Made by a program: the position numbers and the translations under genes. Positions 42,725-51,656 of a stretch of 64,000 bases of DNA are shown here, piece after piece. The stretch is from Bacteroidaceae bacterium. GTDB lineage: Bacteria; Bacteroidota; Bacteroidia; Bacteroidales; Bacteroidaceae. The notes beneath the pieces are model-generated. The model was given only the letters and a program-made list of their open reading frames with translations. It had not been told where the DNA came from and searched no databases. Where the stretch lies: contig JAFTYI010000011.1 of NCBI GenBank assembly GCA_017464815.1, positions 62,001-126,000 of the forward strand. Direction: 5' to 3'. Position 1 is the stretch's first letter; each line of letters begins with the position of its first letter.

Positions 42725-43537
42725 TTATCTGTAATCCTCCTCAATCCCGTCGGCAATCCAGCGGGCCAGTGCCTGGCGGTTGCTGGGGATGACGAGCCGT
42801 TTCTGGTCCTGCTTGTTGCGTATGTTACCCAGTTCGAGGAACACCCCCACGGGCGAGGTGTTGCGCAGCACATACAGGTTGCGCCCGCTCACCGTGCCGG
42901 TGAATCCGCGTCCCGGCTGATGCTTGCGGTACTTGGCCGCAAAGGTCCGTTTCAGGTTGTCGGCCAGCCGCTTGCCGTTCTTGCTGCCCGGCGCGTGGTA
43001 GAAGTATACGTCCGTCTGCTTGCTCTCGCTGCGGCTGTCCACGTGGATGAAGATGGCCCGCTTGTATCTGCCCTTGTCGCGGCGGTACAGCTCGTTTATC
43101 TTCGCCGCCCGTTGGTGCAGGCGCTCGGTCTGTTTCAGGGGGATAGCCTTTCCCATGCACGTCTCGCGCTTGCTGCCGGAGAGGATGCGGTCGTCGCGTA
43201 TGCCGTCCTTCTTGTCCTGGATGATGATGTGCACCTTGGCCCCCCGCATCATCAGTTCGCGTGCCAGGCGCAGGATGATGTCGTAGGCATACTCATCCTC
43301 GTACAGGGGGCGTCCCTGATACAGCCCCATGGCCCCCGGGTCGGGACCGCCATGTCCGCCCACCAGGTAGAAGGTGGCGCCGGCCAGCTTGTCCGAGGCC
43401 ACGGTGTAGGTGGCCAGCCCCTTTCCGAAGAGCGGCTCCTTGCCCGTCTGCCCCTTGCGTTTCTGGGCATCCAGTGGCAGGACCATCATCATCAAGGCCA
43501 CGATGGCCAGCAGTATGCGTGTTATGTCTCTTCTCAT
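42725..43537 (-). CDS. N-acetylmuramoyl-L-alanine amidase (Amidase_3)
   Basis: 270 residues with a signal peptide (cleavage near PLDA-Q, residue 24). The zinc amidase fold shows His62 in YLVGGHGGPDPGA, Glu80 in LYEDEYAYD, the second His in RAIFIHVDSRSE, and the catalytic Glu in VFLELGNIRN. Such enzymes cut the bond between muramic acid and the stem peptide in peptidoglycan, acting in the periplasm in daughter-cell separation or wall turnover. It starts 3 nt after the stop of the upstream outer-membrane protein gene, so the two form an operon. Confidence 0.9.
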   Translation of the reverse strand: MRRDITRILLAIVALMMMVLPLDAQKRKGQTGKEPLFGKGLATYTVASDKLAGATFYLVGGHGGPDPGAMGLYQGRPLYEDEYAYDIILRLARELMMRGAKVHIIIQDKKDGIRDDRILSGSKRETCMGKAIPLKQTERLHQRAAKINELYRRDKGRYKRAIFIHVDSRSESKQTDVYFYHAPGSKNGKRLADNLKRTFAAKYRKHQPGRGFTGTVSGRNLYVLRNTSPVGVFLELGNIRNKQDQKRLVIPSNRQALARWIADGIEEDYR

Positions 43538-43540
43538 CCG

Positions 43541-44614
43541 TTATCGTTTGAACAGGTCCGACAGGAAATTCTTGTCCAGCGCAATGCGCAGGATAATCTG
43601 TTGCGAGTTGTCCACCTCCCCCTCGGTGAAATGCACCGATGCCGTGGCGCGGCACTGTATGTAATCCTTGTTCAGCAGGTAGAAACTCAAGTCCGTGCGG
43701 TTATACGTCCGGCTCTGGAAGTAAGGGTCGCCCCGATGCAGCTCCACGCCATGTTTCCCATAGTCCGAGAACTGGCGTTCGCCCACGTACAGCAGGTCGT
43801 GCAGCTCCAGTCGCCATTTCCTCAGCCTCAGTTCACCCATGAATCCCAACGGGCGCTTCCACTTCATGTCCGCACGGTCGCGGTTGAGCGACATCACCGC
43901 CCCCGCATTCACCCTCAGCGCATCCAGCCACCCCACCTTGTTCGTCTCAAATCCCACGTGGGGGTGCAGCATCACCTTGTCATAGATGTGCTCATCGGTG
44001 GCTTCGCTCGGCAGGGCATAGTGCAGCATCTGGAAGTTCCATCCCACGTAGAACCCCTTCAGGCCGAACCGCCCGTCGCTCACCAGCTCAAACACCTCGC
44101 GCTTGTTCTTCCCCTGCTTGCTCAGCCAGTTGCAGTACACCTCGGCATACCCCTGGTGGGCCGTATACTGGATGAGCGCCCCGTTGATGGTGGGCGTGTA
44201 GTAGCGCAGCGAGTCGTAGATGAAGATGTCCGGCAGCTCCGCCTTCAGCCGCTGGCGCGGAAACAGTCCGAAGGCCCCCGAGAAGTGTCCCTTCTCGTAG
44301 TGGTAGTAGAAGGTGAAGGCCTCCTTGGCCCACTTCTTTTCGCCAAAGTCCTTGATGCCCATGGCGCCAATCATTATCTGGTTGGCACCGAACTGGATGC
44401 CCACCTCGCCTCCCAGCCGCGAGCCGAAGATGGTCTGCGACCGTTGGTAAGGGCTGCTCACCTCGCGGTTATCAAAAAAACTGAAGTTGTCGATGCCGAA
44501 GACAAACTTTGCCTTCCGCTCTTCCTGCCCCGCAGCCCCCAGGCTCCCCAGGCCCAGCACCGCCGTCAGGCAAGCGATTTTCAGGTATATCGTATGGGTT
44601 AATATTTTTTGCAT
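43541..44614 (-). CDS. Outer-membrane beta-barrel-like protein, unknown function
   Basis: 357 residues from ATG 44614. The signal peptide ends near GAAG-QE (residue 30). The mature part is rich in alternating aromatic and polar residues typical of outer-membrane strands (ATASVHFTEGEVDNSQQIIL, GFETNKVGW, TDLSFYLLN). I do not recognise a family. Its -7 promoter element TATCTTTG ends only 4 nt before the ATG, so the mRNA may be leaderless. It is co-transcribed with the amidase. Cell-envelope location is inferred from signal peptide and composition. Confidence 0.6.
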   Translation of the reverse strand: MQKILTHTIYLKIACLTAVLGLGSLGAAGQEERKAKFVFGIDNFSFFDNREVSSPYQRSQTIFGSRLGGEVGIQFGANQIMIGAMGIKDFGEKKWAKEAFTFYYHYEKGHFSGAFGLFPRQRLKAELPDIFIYDSLRYYTPTINGALIQYTAHQGYAEVYCNWLSKQGKNKREVFELVSDGRFGLKGFYVGWNFQMLHYALPSEATDEHIYDKVMLHPHVGFETNKVGWLDALRVNAGAVMSLNRDRADMKWKRPLGFMGELRLRKWRLELHDLLYVGERQFSDYGKHGVELHRGDPYFQSRTYNRTDLSFYLLNKDYIQCRATASVHFTEGEVDNSQQIILRIALDKNFLSDLFKR

Positions 44615-44618
44615 GGCG

Positions 44619-44672
44619 CAAAGATACATCTATCGCCTTAATATTCCAAACAATACACGCTTTTTTAACTTC
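44619..44672 (-). promoter_or_regulatory. Duplicated promoter segment, copy 1
   Basis: Minus strand: TTTG (44647-44650), 20 nt, TATCTTTG (44619-44626). The whole 54-nt segment is repeated at 45442-45495; 29 nt (44644-44672) are identical. Confidence 0.7.
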
Positions 44673-44756
44673 TCCGCCTCACACATCTGCATTTCGAAAT
44701 GCTGAAGGGCGGGGTCAGTGCTGATATTGTGCTACCTGACGGGAAGAAGATGGAGG

Positions 44757-45122
44757 CTAACAACCCCACGCATCCCAATCTATGTCTGAAAGAAAAGATT
44801 CAACTTGTTGGCGGAACTCAGGAATACCATTCAATGCCGTATCATACAAGGTACGTGGATTGACACTTGCATATCCATGCACCAAAACATGTCTCATCCC
44901 TTGTATAATAGCCCAAGGAACTTCGGAATGAGCCTCCTTGAAATCTTTGGTCAACATATACACTGCCTCACCCACAATCTCAACATTCTTCATCACGGCA
45001 TAATAAGTGCGGATGTCGGCTTTGAAATCATCATAGGAAAAGCCCTCTATTAACTTTTCTACATTCCGGGAATGCTCCAAAATATCTTCCAAGCGCCCCT
45101 TGTCCCTAAGCTTTTCTCTCAT
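44757..45122 (-). CDS. hepT: HepT-like RNase toxin (DUF86)
   Basis: 121 residues of the HepT/DUF86 family, HEPN ribonucleases paired with MntA nucleotidyltransferases. The active-site motif R-x4-H-x-Y is intact: Arg77, His82, Tyr84 in GMRHVLVHGYASV. The protein is all helical. Known partners are silenced when MntA AMPylates the tyrosine. Its start overlaps the mntA end by 17 nt, so the pair is translated together. It could act in stress or phage defence. Confidence 0.85.
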   Translation of the reverse strand: MREKLRDKGRLEDILEHSRNVEKLIEGFSYDDFKADIRTYYAVMKNVEIVGEAVYMLTKDFKEAHSEVPWAIIQGMRHVLVHGYASVNPRTLYDTALNGIPEFRQQVESFLSDIDWDAWGC

Positions 45123-45411
45123 AAATCAATATTTTTTCCCTTTCTACCGTTCCACTTGCGTACGGACGCAACGTACCTTCCTCAACAAGGTCAACTTCAC
45201 GTCCCAGAAGTCTTTTCAAATCCATGTACATACCTCCCATTGTGAACAGTGTGAAAGGCTTTTCTGAACGGTCTGCCACAAAAAGGATGTCCACATCACT
45301 GTTGGGGTTTTCTTCCTCACGGGCAAAAGAACCAAAAATCCAAGCTTTCAACACCGGTTTGGTTTTGAAATACTCTGCAATAGCCTGAGTCATTGTTTGA
45401 TAATTTGCCAT
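45106..45411 (-). CDS. mntA: MntA-like nucleotidyltransferase antitoxin
   Basis: 101 residues of minimal nucleotidyltransferase fold. The catalytic signature GS-x10-DxD is complete: Gly27-Ser28 and Asp39/Asp41 in IFGSFAREEENPNSDVDI, with a third acidic residue in REVDLVEE. It should add AMP to HepT to neutralise it. ATG 45411 follows a TATATTTG promoter element by 30 nt. Confidence 0.85.
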   Translation of the reverse strand: MANYQTMTQAIAEYFKTKPVLKAWIFGSFAREEENPNSDVDILFVADRSEKPFTLFTMGGMYMDLKRLLGREVDLVEEGTLRPYASGTVEREKILIYERKA

Positions 45412-45441
45412 AGGACAATGATATTACGAATTATTTCCCTG

Positions 45442-45495
45442 CAAATATACAGCTATCCTTCTAATCTTCCAAACAATACACGCTTTTTTAACTTC
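45442..45495 (-). promoter_or_regulatory. Duplicated promoter segment, copy 2 (mntA promoter)
   Basis: Minus strand: TTTG (45470-45473), 20 nt, TATATTTG (45442-45449). Identical to copy 1 at 45467-45495 and similar over the rest. Confidence 0.7.
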
Positions 45496-45701
45496 CTGCG
45501 ATGTAAACATGAAGTCGAACGGGTTGAAAATGTTTCAATTTGCATTGATTCCGTAGGACGTAGTGAGTTCTTGCATTTTATTGTCCGTAGTCATCACCAA
45601 AAATATATTGATTTCATCCGAGAGAACATAGAGGAAATCTATATAAAATAACCATAACCTTTATCCGCCTTCCGTTCCCGCGTTCCCGCGTTCCCGTCCT
45701 T

Positions 45702-45747
45702 TTGCGTTTGTAACGCAAAAGTCGTGAGTATCAGCATCTGCGATGCA
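45702..45747. repeat. 46-nt repeat, copy 1
   Basis: Begins with hairpin TTGCGTT-TGT-AACGCAA, then AAGTCGTGAG and CATCTGCGATGC. The other copy is at 47692-47737; they flank the DUF4143 ATPase gene in the same orientation and differ at a few bases. Confidence 0.8.
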
Positions 45748-46005
45748 CTGAATGGTTGCTGACGGACGGGTCTTGATGCGCGCGCGAAGGCAGATTTGTG
45801 AACCGTCTCACCGTGGTGAGGCGGGCGTTTAACTTAGGTGATGCGAGTGCGTCATCCGGGTGATAAGGTCGTATCACCAAGGTGAGGCGACTGAAGAAAA
45901 CGGCTTCGAAGCTGTCTCAAGCCCGATGCGTTGGTGTATGGAAGTCGGTTTGAAGGTGGGGCATAGCCCGCTCCTCAGGTGCGGATTGATGCGGAGTGTC
46001 CCGAA

Positions 46006-46140
46006 TTATCTCTTAAGCGTCAGCTCGGTAACTCTTAAGCGATAGGTCGGTAACTCTTAAGCGATAGCAAACTAACTCTTAAGCGTTATCCGGCCACGCT
46101 TAAGCACAGCCCGATAACTCTTCTGCGTGCCCCGAAAACT
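46006..46140. repeat. 22-bp tandem array with TAACTCTTAAGCG core
   Basis: About six units begin near 46006, 46029, 46051, 46073, 46095 and 46115. The first four have CTCTTAAGCG intact; the last two decay (CGCTTAAGCAC, CTCTTCTGCG). Confidence 0.8.
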
Positions 46141-46202
46141 CTTCGGAGAGAATGCAGCCTGATGGGGTCAATGCGGACCACGAGAAACAGGTGTATTACA
46201 TT

Positions 46203-47486
46203 TTAGTCCTTCAAACTACCAATAGGTATCACGAATATACCATCGGGACGCTGATAGGCATAGGTGCCTACCCCCGTCAACACCATCATAAATGACGGTT
46301 CATTCATACGTGTCCTGTCAATCTTTGCCGCTAATGATTTCAATGTTTTAGCCCCTTCCTCTATCAGGGTATCACCACCTAATTTGATTTCTATCAAACC
46401 ATATCTGCCATTACGCAGGTGGATTACAGCATCACACTCTAACCCATTGCTGTCGCGGAAGTGATATACTTGTCCGTCAAGTGCATCTGCATAAACGCGT
46501 AAGTCACGCACAGCCATCGTTTCAAATAGCAACCCCATGGTATTCAAGTCATTTATCAAATCTTTTGGCCCCAATCCCAATGCGGAAGCAGCAATTGACG
46601 AATCTATAAAGTAACGGGTATCCGATGTGCGTATTGCAGATTTTGAACGAAGGTTAGGATTCCATGCAGGCATATCTTCTATGACAAAAATCTTTTTCAA
46701 CGCTGTAATATATGCCGATATTGTTTCCGCTGTCATACTATTCTCATTGCCCGTAGATAAATCTGCATGAATAGTACTGTTTGGCACTTGTCCGCCCTGA
46801 TGTCTGGCATAGGAACGCAGAAGACGGCGAGCAAATCCGGCATCACGCGATACGTTATCCGCACGCGAAATATCGCTATGACAAACAGCTTCTATATAAT
46901 TAATTGATTGGCGAAGGGCAGCTTGCCTGTTCAATACAAGTGAAGCAGGCCATCCGCCACGACAAATCAAAAAGGCCAATTCGTCTAAGGATATATCTGC
47001 CGCTATAACTGGTTTGACATCACCTTCAAACAAATTCTTCAAGCTGACACCACCATTTGAGTCCCCTGATTCCCAAAGGCTCATCGGACGCATCGTAAGC
47101 CAAGCGAACCTCCCCGTCCCAGTATGGGTTATTTTGCTCCTATCAACAGGGACTGCCGACCCTGTAAATATCAACTGTCCAGGAATCCCACGGCGACTGA
47201 CCCTATATCGTGCGGCATCCCATAATTGGGGTGCCAACTGCCACTCGTCTATTAACCTCGGAGTATCACCTTCCAACAACAACTCCGGATTATTGTCTGC
47301 CATAACCAAATTAGTGCGCATGTTTTTGGGATTATCCATATAAAGCACACTGTTAGCTGCCTGCTCGGCCGTAGTCGTCTTTCCGCACCACTTGGGACCT
47401 TGTATCAGCACTACACCCGCAGCTTCAAGTTGTTCATGCAACAACTTGTCTGCTATCCGTTCTCTGTATATTTGTCGCTTATTCAT
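46203..47486 (-). CDS. AAA+ ATPase, AAA_14/DUF4143 family
   Basis: 427 residues. Walker A is GPKWCGKTTT (30-39), Walker B-like LIDEWQLAPQLWD and sensor FTGSAVPVD follow. The C-terminal DUF4143 domain (about 215-400) is a PD-(D/E)XK-like fold with VIHLRNGRYGLIEIKLGG. These proteins are common in Bacteroidetes and archaea; the function is not established. Cytosolic. It stands alone between repeat-rich gaps. Its own -7 element TATCTTTG lies at 47508-47515 (minus strand), 22 nt before the ATG. Confidence 0.85.
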   Translation of the reverse strand: MNKRQIYRERIADKLLHEQLEAAGVVLIQGPKWCGKTTTAEQAANSVLYMDNPKNMRTNLVMADNNPELLLEGDTPRLIDEWQLAPQLWDAARYRVSRRGIPGQLIFTGSAVPVDRSKITHTGTGRFAWLTMRPMSLWESGDSNGGVSLKNLFEGDVKPVIAADISLDELAFLICRGGWPASLVLNRQAALRQSINYIEAVCHSDISRADNVSRDAGFARRLLRSYARHQGGQVPNSTIHADLSTGNENSMTAETISAYITALKKIFVIEDMPAWNPNLRSKSAIRTSDTRYFIDSSIAASALGLGPKDLINDLNTMGLLFETMAVRDLRVYADALDGQVYHFRDSNGLECDAVIHLRNGRYGLIEIKLGGDTLIEEGAKTLKSLAAKIDRTRMNEPSFMMVLTGVGTYAYQRPDGIFVIPIGSLKD

Positions 47487-47507
47487 AACAGCTATTTTTC
47501 ATCGCGG

Positions 47508-47515
47508 CAAAGATA
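47508..47515 (-). promoter_or_regulatory. -7 promoter element of the DUF4143 ATPase
   Basis: TATCTTTG on the minus strand, followed after 22 nt by ATG 47486. Confidence 0.5.
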
Positions 47516-47552
47516 CGTCTTTTTTGCTGATAATCAAAAAAAAGCATTGTTT

Positions 47553-47619
47553 TTATTCCGTCAGTTGAGGATTTTTTATTCCGCCAATTGAGGATTTTTC
47601 ATTCCGCCAATTGAGGAAA
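47553..47619. repeat. 23-bp tandem repeat, three units
   Basis: Units of the form TTATTCCGCCAATTGAGGAT; the first has CCGTCAGTTGAGG. It is in the gap upstream of the ATPase, which also holds the 46-nt repeat copy 2. Confidence 0.75.
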
Positions 47620-47691
47620 CAAAAAATTCCCCGCCGTAAGGAACGGCACGCTCTTCCGCGTATCCGAACGCAGACGGACGGGTGGTTGTAC

Positions 47692-47737
47692 TTGCGTTTG
47701 TAACGCAAAAGTCGTGAGCATCATCATCTGCGATGCG
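47692..47737. repeat. 46-nt repeat, copy 2
   Basis: Same sequence family as 45702-45747, starting with the TTGCGTT-TGT-AACGCAA hairpin. Confidence 0.8.
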
Positions 47738-47782
47738 ATAAGTGGCTGACGATGGGCATTGCACGAGTTGTTGGGCGAAACG

Positions 47783-47811
47783 AAAAAATGCCCGCTTGAG
47801 GCGGGCATTTT
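47783..47811 (-). terminator. Terminator of the fimbrial operon
   Basis: Minus strand: AAAATGCCCGC / GCGGGCATTTT (11-bp perfect stem, 5-nt loop) followed by TTCG with a run of six T. It is 27 nt past the last fimbrial stop. Confidence 0.85.
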
Positions 47812-47837
47812 GAAATGCAGATGGACGAGGATGGGGG

Positions 47838-50800
47838 TTATTCTTCTGTTGGGAGAATCTGATGTTGCGGAACGGCCTTGATGTAATACACTTGTGGCTG
47901 ATTCGACCCCATTCGATCGAAATGATATTTTCCGTCACCTACATAATAGTCATGAGTCATTAAATCTCCGACTACAGCTGCACTATTATCTGTATCTTTT
48001 AGCAATGGAATGGCAGTTTCCGTATTTTCTACTACTTTCATGATGCCGAGATATCCATTTTCCCAACCTGTTCTATCATGCCATTGAACCCACAAATGTA
48101 CAGGATAATTAATATTCATGTAAATTTCTTGACCACTACCCATCTTTAGCGCCTTGATATTTTTAGTTGAACCGTCTGGCAGAGTAATAATTTTTCCTGA
48201 TTGGTAGTTGCCAGACCCAATGTTTTCTGCACTAAAAATCTCTCCATTAGCTAATGTGGCATCTGTACTAATGACCTCTTCTTTCTTATACACTTTCATA
48301 TAATCATCCTCATTTGTTGCATACAATTCATACGTCGAGGTCATATCATCATCTATTATCTTCACATATACGGTTGCTGAATTGTTGGCAAGTTTATATT
48401 CGGAAACGTTGCTGGCAAGTGTGAAATAGAAGCTGTATTCACCTACACTGTTTGTGGGAATGGTGAATGTTGCATAACCATTGTACGTTGAAGAAACATC
48501 ACCAATGCCAATAACATCGCTGGCATCCATTTCTGATGGAATAGCAATACGCATCAGCACCGAACTTTCACGTGTAAAGAACAATTGGTTCTCATTATTC
48601 ATGTAATGTGGACCTGCATTAGCATCAAGTATTGCTACAGAACCGTCATTGCTTTGATTACCATAAACATAACTCCAGGTGTCACCTCCATCTGTACTGT
48701 ATTCGATGGTTTCTCCAAAAGAGTATGTCGGATATTCATTAAGATTGATAGAAATATTGCCAGACCATTCTGCCTCTCCTGATGCAGGGAGGAGGTAAAG
48801 CGTTGATGTATTCTCAGAGCCAGTCGTCGGTTGGAAACGGAATCGCATATTTCCCGACGCTTTTACTATCCAATGGAAGTAATATGTTTTTTCAGCTTCT
48901 AAATCAAGAGTAATGCCTTCTTCATCCAAAGGATTATTAGAGAAATCTGAATCATCTTCTTGGAATGTCAGATATTCCGATGCGTCAACAGTCGTCCAAT
49001 TATTATCAGATGTCTGCAAGTACACTATCATCGGAATTTCTCCGCTTACATTTGAAGTTATAGACATATAGATGTTATCACCGACAAAATAGTTGAAATT
49101 GTCTGTTATTTCGTTTTTGTCGGAGTCATACATGCGAACTGTCAATGTGGCTTGTGACCTTTTCACCGCCACATAATAGAAGAACACATTTGTGTCTGTC
49201 GTGATATAATATGTGCCGGCAGAGAGTGCTCCTGTGTATAACACTTGTGTTCCACCTGTTCGGTTTACGGTTGTTGATACCACAGGAGTTGAATTGGTAA
49301 AGTCTGAATTGGAATAGATATATACATTACCACCTACACCATAACGATCCAAAAAGGCTACAGCAAGCTGTTGTCCCTCTTCCACTGTGACGGTAATGTA
49401 GGAAGCGGTACTTTTCATCAGATAGGTATCTTCGATTGTCATTCCATTGCTGTAGCTGAGGTCATCATAAATCAGCATCGAGGGCGCTTCGTTGTCTGCT
49501 CCGTCGCGACCGAAGCTTTGCTCATCCATCACCACAGCGAATGTGTTGGACGCCTCGTCTGCCAATTGGGTATTCAACACTACATCACCCGAGTTGCTGC
49601 TACCGTTGAACTGGCACGAAGCGACAATATTGTCCAATGTCCAAGCCGAACGAATCAATCCTATTTGTCTTTCATTCAGGTCAGTAGCGGTGATGGTAGC
49701 GGCATAGAGTCCGTTAGTGTAGGCTCCGCTATTCAATATCAGAGGTAGGAAAATGTAGCCATTGTCATCGGAGGTGTAGACTCCATCGCTATAATAGGGC
49801 GATGATGTGGCGTTGATGGTATAGGCACCCGGATTTGCCACTGACAGGTTGTGAAATTCAGTATTGGGCGTTGTGGTCAAGCGGAGCCATGCCGTGTTGT
49901 CACTTGCATAGCTGTTGAGCGAAAGGTCTTCAGTCCAAGTGGCATTAGAAATGTCATCACTATACGAATATTCCACTTTGCTGATTTCGTGCTTGATATA
50001 GGTCAGTGTGACATCTTGGGTATAAGTCGTGCTGTTCTTTACAAACGTAACGGTCAGGGTCGATTGGTATGTCCCCGCAGCTAATGAAGCGTTGGGAGTA
50101 TATGTAAACTGGACATTTCCTGTGCCTGATGTGGCATTGAGAGTTGCCCAAGAGATGCTGCCCTCGATAGACCAACTGTCGGCTGATAAAACATCATTGG
50201 TGACATTGTTGATCAAGGTTACAGTGCCTTGGCTTACACTGGCTGTGTGGTCATACGCAAATGAGGGAGTGGCGGACAAGTCCAGGGTCTGGACATACCA
50301 TTCCTCTTCGTTGAGATGATCTTTCCCTGTGCCGGTAAAAGCCAAATGTACTTTGTAGTGGCGGTTACGGGTGACGTTGTAGTTGTTATAAACGATTTGG
50401 TCACCCCATTGGTAATATCCGTTATTGTCTGTAGCTACTCTTTCAGGGGAGTCTTCTCCGATGGCATAACGGTATAGGATATTAGTAGGGGTATTGTCGG
50501 CATCATAATGTGTGGCTTCTATTTCCACATAAGTTGCTTTGTTGAAATTCCCTTCCACCGTTTTGTCTGCCAACGCTGTGGAGGTGGACACACCCTGTCG
50601 GTTTTCGTAGATATAGAAGATTGTCCCATAGTTGTATGTGTTATGGGTGAACTGGTTCATCAAACCTGCTGAGTGTTTGATGTATTCATCGGCATACCCG
50701 TCGTTGTTGACATCCTTGGTGTAGCTGGGATAGAAGTAGTTGGATTCTGTCCAGCTTGTCACATTTGACTCTGTAGTTGATATTGTTTTTCCATTGTTGC

Positions 50801-51641
50801 TCCACAGGTAACAGGTGTTAGGGATATTCTTCAATGCGATGGAATGGATTTTTATCTTGACATCTGGATTGAGGTCATACGTGTCCAGATAGACCGAAAT
50901 CATGGAAGCCATGCGATAAAGTTTGGTCGTCAGATGAGGCTGTATGACATCCTTGTCGATGGTGAAGGCTATCCCTGCGTTGCTTTTGGGGTAGTCGGTG
51001 GGGTTCACATAAGCCATTCCTTCCTTGCGGATGTCTTTGTCTATGTTGTTGTCAAGAATCGTAACGGTGCCATTGAAGTGCCCGTTGTTATCGTAAGTGG
51101 CGTCCGTGGTCTTATAGAATGTACCGAACATGACATTTTTGTACTCGTCACTCCATGTGAATTTCATTTGTTTCAATTCTGCCACTGTATTGAAACTTTG
51201 CCCCTCATAAGCAGTCTCACTCATAGGATTCGGCAGATTTGCCACAACGAAAGCCATGTATTCACCTTCGGGTATATCTTCTACAGTTTTGGTAAAGCTC
51301 TGTGTCGTTTCAGTTGCACTACCCATGTTGCCAGTCTCTTCGTTCAGGTCTCCATTGATAATGCGTTCCAATTCCCAGTTGGCATCATATTCTTTATCTG
51401 TAGTGCCGGACTTCATCTGATAGAGCAGGATGGAATATTTTTCGACTCCATCAAGGTCCATCTCTGTCTGCCCCACAGCACGAGTGACGGGTGTCACGCG
51501 AGGCGCCACCATGCTGAAAGTGATACGGCTATAACTACTCTCTTCACTTGGGGATGACACCATTTGTTCCTCCTGACAAGCAGTGGGCAGTCCCAAACCG
51601 AGGATTGAGGAAAGCAGGCAATATATGAATCTTCTCATCAT
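47838..51641 (-). CDS. Large fimbrial tip/adhesin-like lipoprotein with BACON-like domain
   Basis: 1267 residues; lipobox LPTAC gives Cys22. The N-terminal half has the FimA/Mfa layout: a TRAVGQTEMDLDGVEKYSILLYQ-type opening with the Arg-Ala cleavage site near residue 54, then VEDIPEGEYMAFVVANL. From about residue 465 an all-beta BACON-like region starts (SWSIEGSISWATLNATSGTG split across a strand), followed by further beta domains rich in Ser/Thr/Asn/Tyr. Last gene of the fimbrial operon, 15 nt after the previous one. The size and terminal position fit a tip adhesin such as P. gingivalis Mfa5 in role, not in sequence. Surface exposed (inference). Confidence 0.75.
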   Translation of the reverse strand: MMRRFIYCLLSSILGLGLPTACQEEQMVSSPSEESSYSRITFSMVAPRVTPVTRAVGQTEMDLDGVEKYSILLYQMKSGTTDKEYDANWELERIINGDLNEETGNMGSATETTQSFTKTVEDIPEGEYMAFVVANLPNPMSETAYEGQSFNTVAELKQMKFTWSDEYKNVMFGTFYKTTDATYDNNGHFNGTVTILDNNIDKDIRKEGMAYVNPTDYPKSNAGIAFTIDKDVIQPHLTTKLYRMASMISVYLDTYDLNPDVKIKIHSIALKNIPNTCYLWSNNGKTISTTESNVTSWTESNYFYPSYTKDVNNDGYADEYIKHSAGLMNQFTHNTYNYGTIFYIYENRQGVSTSTALADKTVEGNFNKATYVEIEATHYDADNTPTNILYRYAIGEDSPERVATDNNGYYQWGDQIVYNNYNVTRNRHYKVHLAFTGTGKDHLNEEEWYVQTLDLSATPSFAYDHTASVSQGTVTLINNVTNDVLSADSWSIEGSISWATLNATSGTGNVQFTYTPNASLAAGTYQSTLTVTFVKNSTTYTQDVTLTYIKHEISKVEYSYSDDISNATWTEDLSLNSYASDNTAWLRLTTTPNTEFHNLSVANPGAYTINATSSPYYSDGVYTSDDNGYIFLPLILNSGAYTNGLYAATITATDLNERQIGLIRSAWTLDNIVASCQFNGSSNSGDVVLNTQLADEASNTFAVVMDEQSFGRDGADNEAPSMLIYDDLSYSNGMTIEDTYLMKSTASYITVTVEEGQQLAVAFLDRYGVGGNVYIYSNSDFTNSTPVVSTTVNRTGGTQVLYTGALSAGTYYITTDTNVFFYYVAVKRSQATLTVRMYDSDKNEITDNFNYFVGDNIYMSITSNVSGEIPMIVYLQTSDNNWTTVDASEYLTFQEDDSDFSNNPLDEEGITLDLEAEKTYYFHWIVKASGNMRFRFQPTTGSENTSTLYLLPASGEAEWSGNISINLNEYPTYSFGETIEYSTDGGDTWSYVYGNQSNDGSVAILDANAGPHYMNNENQLFFTRESSVLMRIAIPSEMDASDVIGIGDVSSTYNGYATFTIPTNSVGEYSFYFTLASNVSEYKLANNSATVYVKIIDDDMTSTYELYATNEDDYMKVYKKEEVISTDATLANGEIFSAENIGSGNYQSGKIITLPDGSTKNIKALKMGSGQEIYMNINYPVHLWVQWHDRTGWENGYLGIMKVVENTETAIPLLKDTDNSAAVVGDLMTHDYYVGDGKYHFDRMGSNQPQVYYIKAVPQHQILPTEE

Positions 51642-51656
51642 TTTCTCTTTTTCGTT

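Larger units (their letters stand above)
45496..46202. other. Gene-poor repeat region
   Basis: About 700 nt without a convincing gene. It holds a GTTCCCGC microrepeat (45674-45696), copy 1 of a 46-nt repeat (45702-45747), short inverted words such as TCACCAAGGTGAGGCG near 45874-45889, and the 22-bp array at 46006-46140. A short open frame at 45860-46045 has no protein-like features. Confidence 0.6.

Noticed and set aside
42920..44602. Long open frame (about 560 codons) on the plus strand
   Set aside because: It lies antisense to the amidase and outer-membrane protein genes, which have signal peptides and catalytic motifs. The antisense product is low-complexity His/Val/Gln-rich, as expected from GC-rich codon positions.
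45860..46045. Small plus-strand gene of 61 codons
   Set aside because: It runs into the 22-bp repeat, has no start-site features and no recognisable protein pattern.
46006..46140. Possible CRISPR array
   Set aside because: Repeats abut without unique spacers, the units are about 22 bp and degrade, and no cas genes are near. The same holds for the arrays at 8058, 39205 and 61378.
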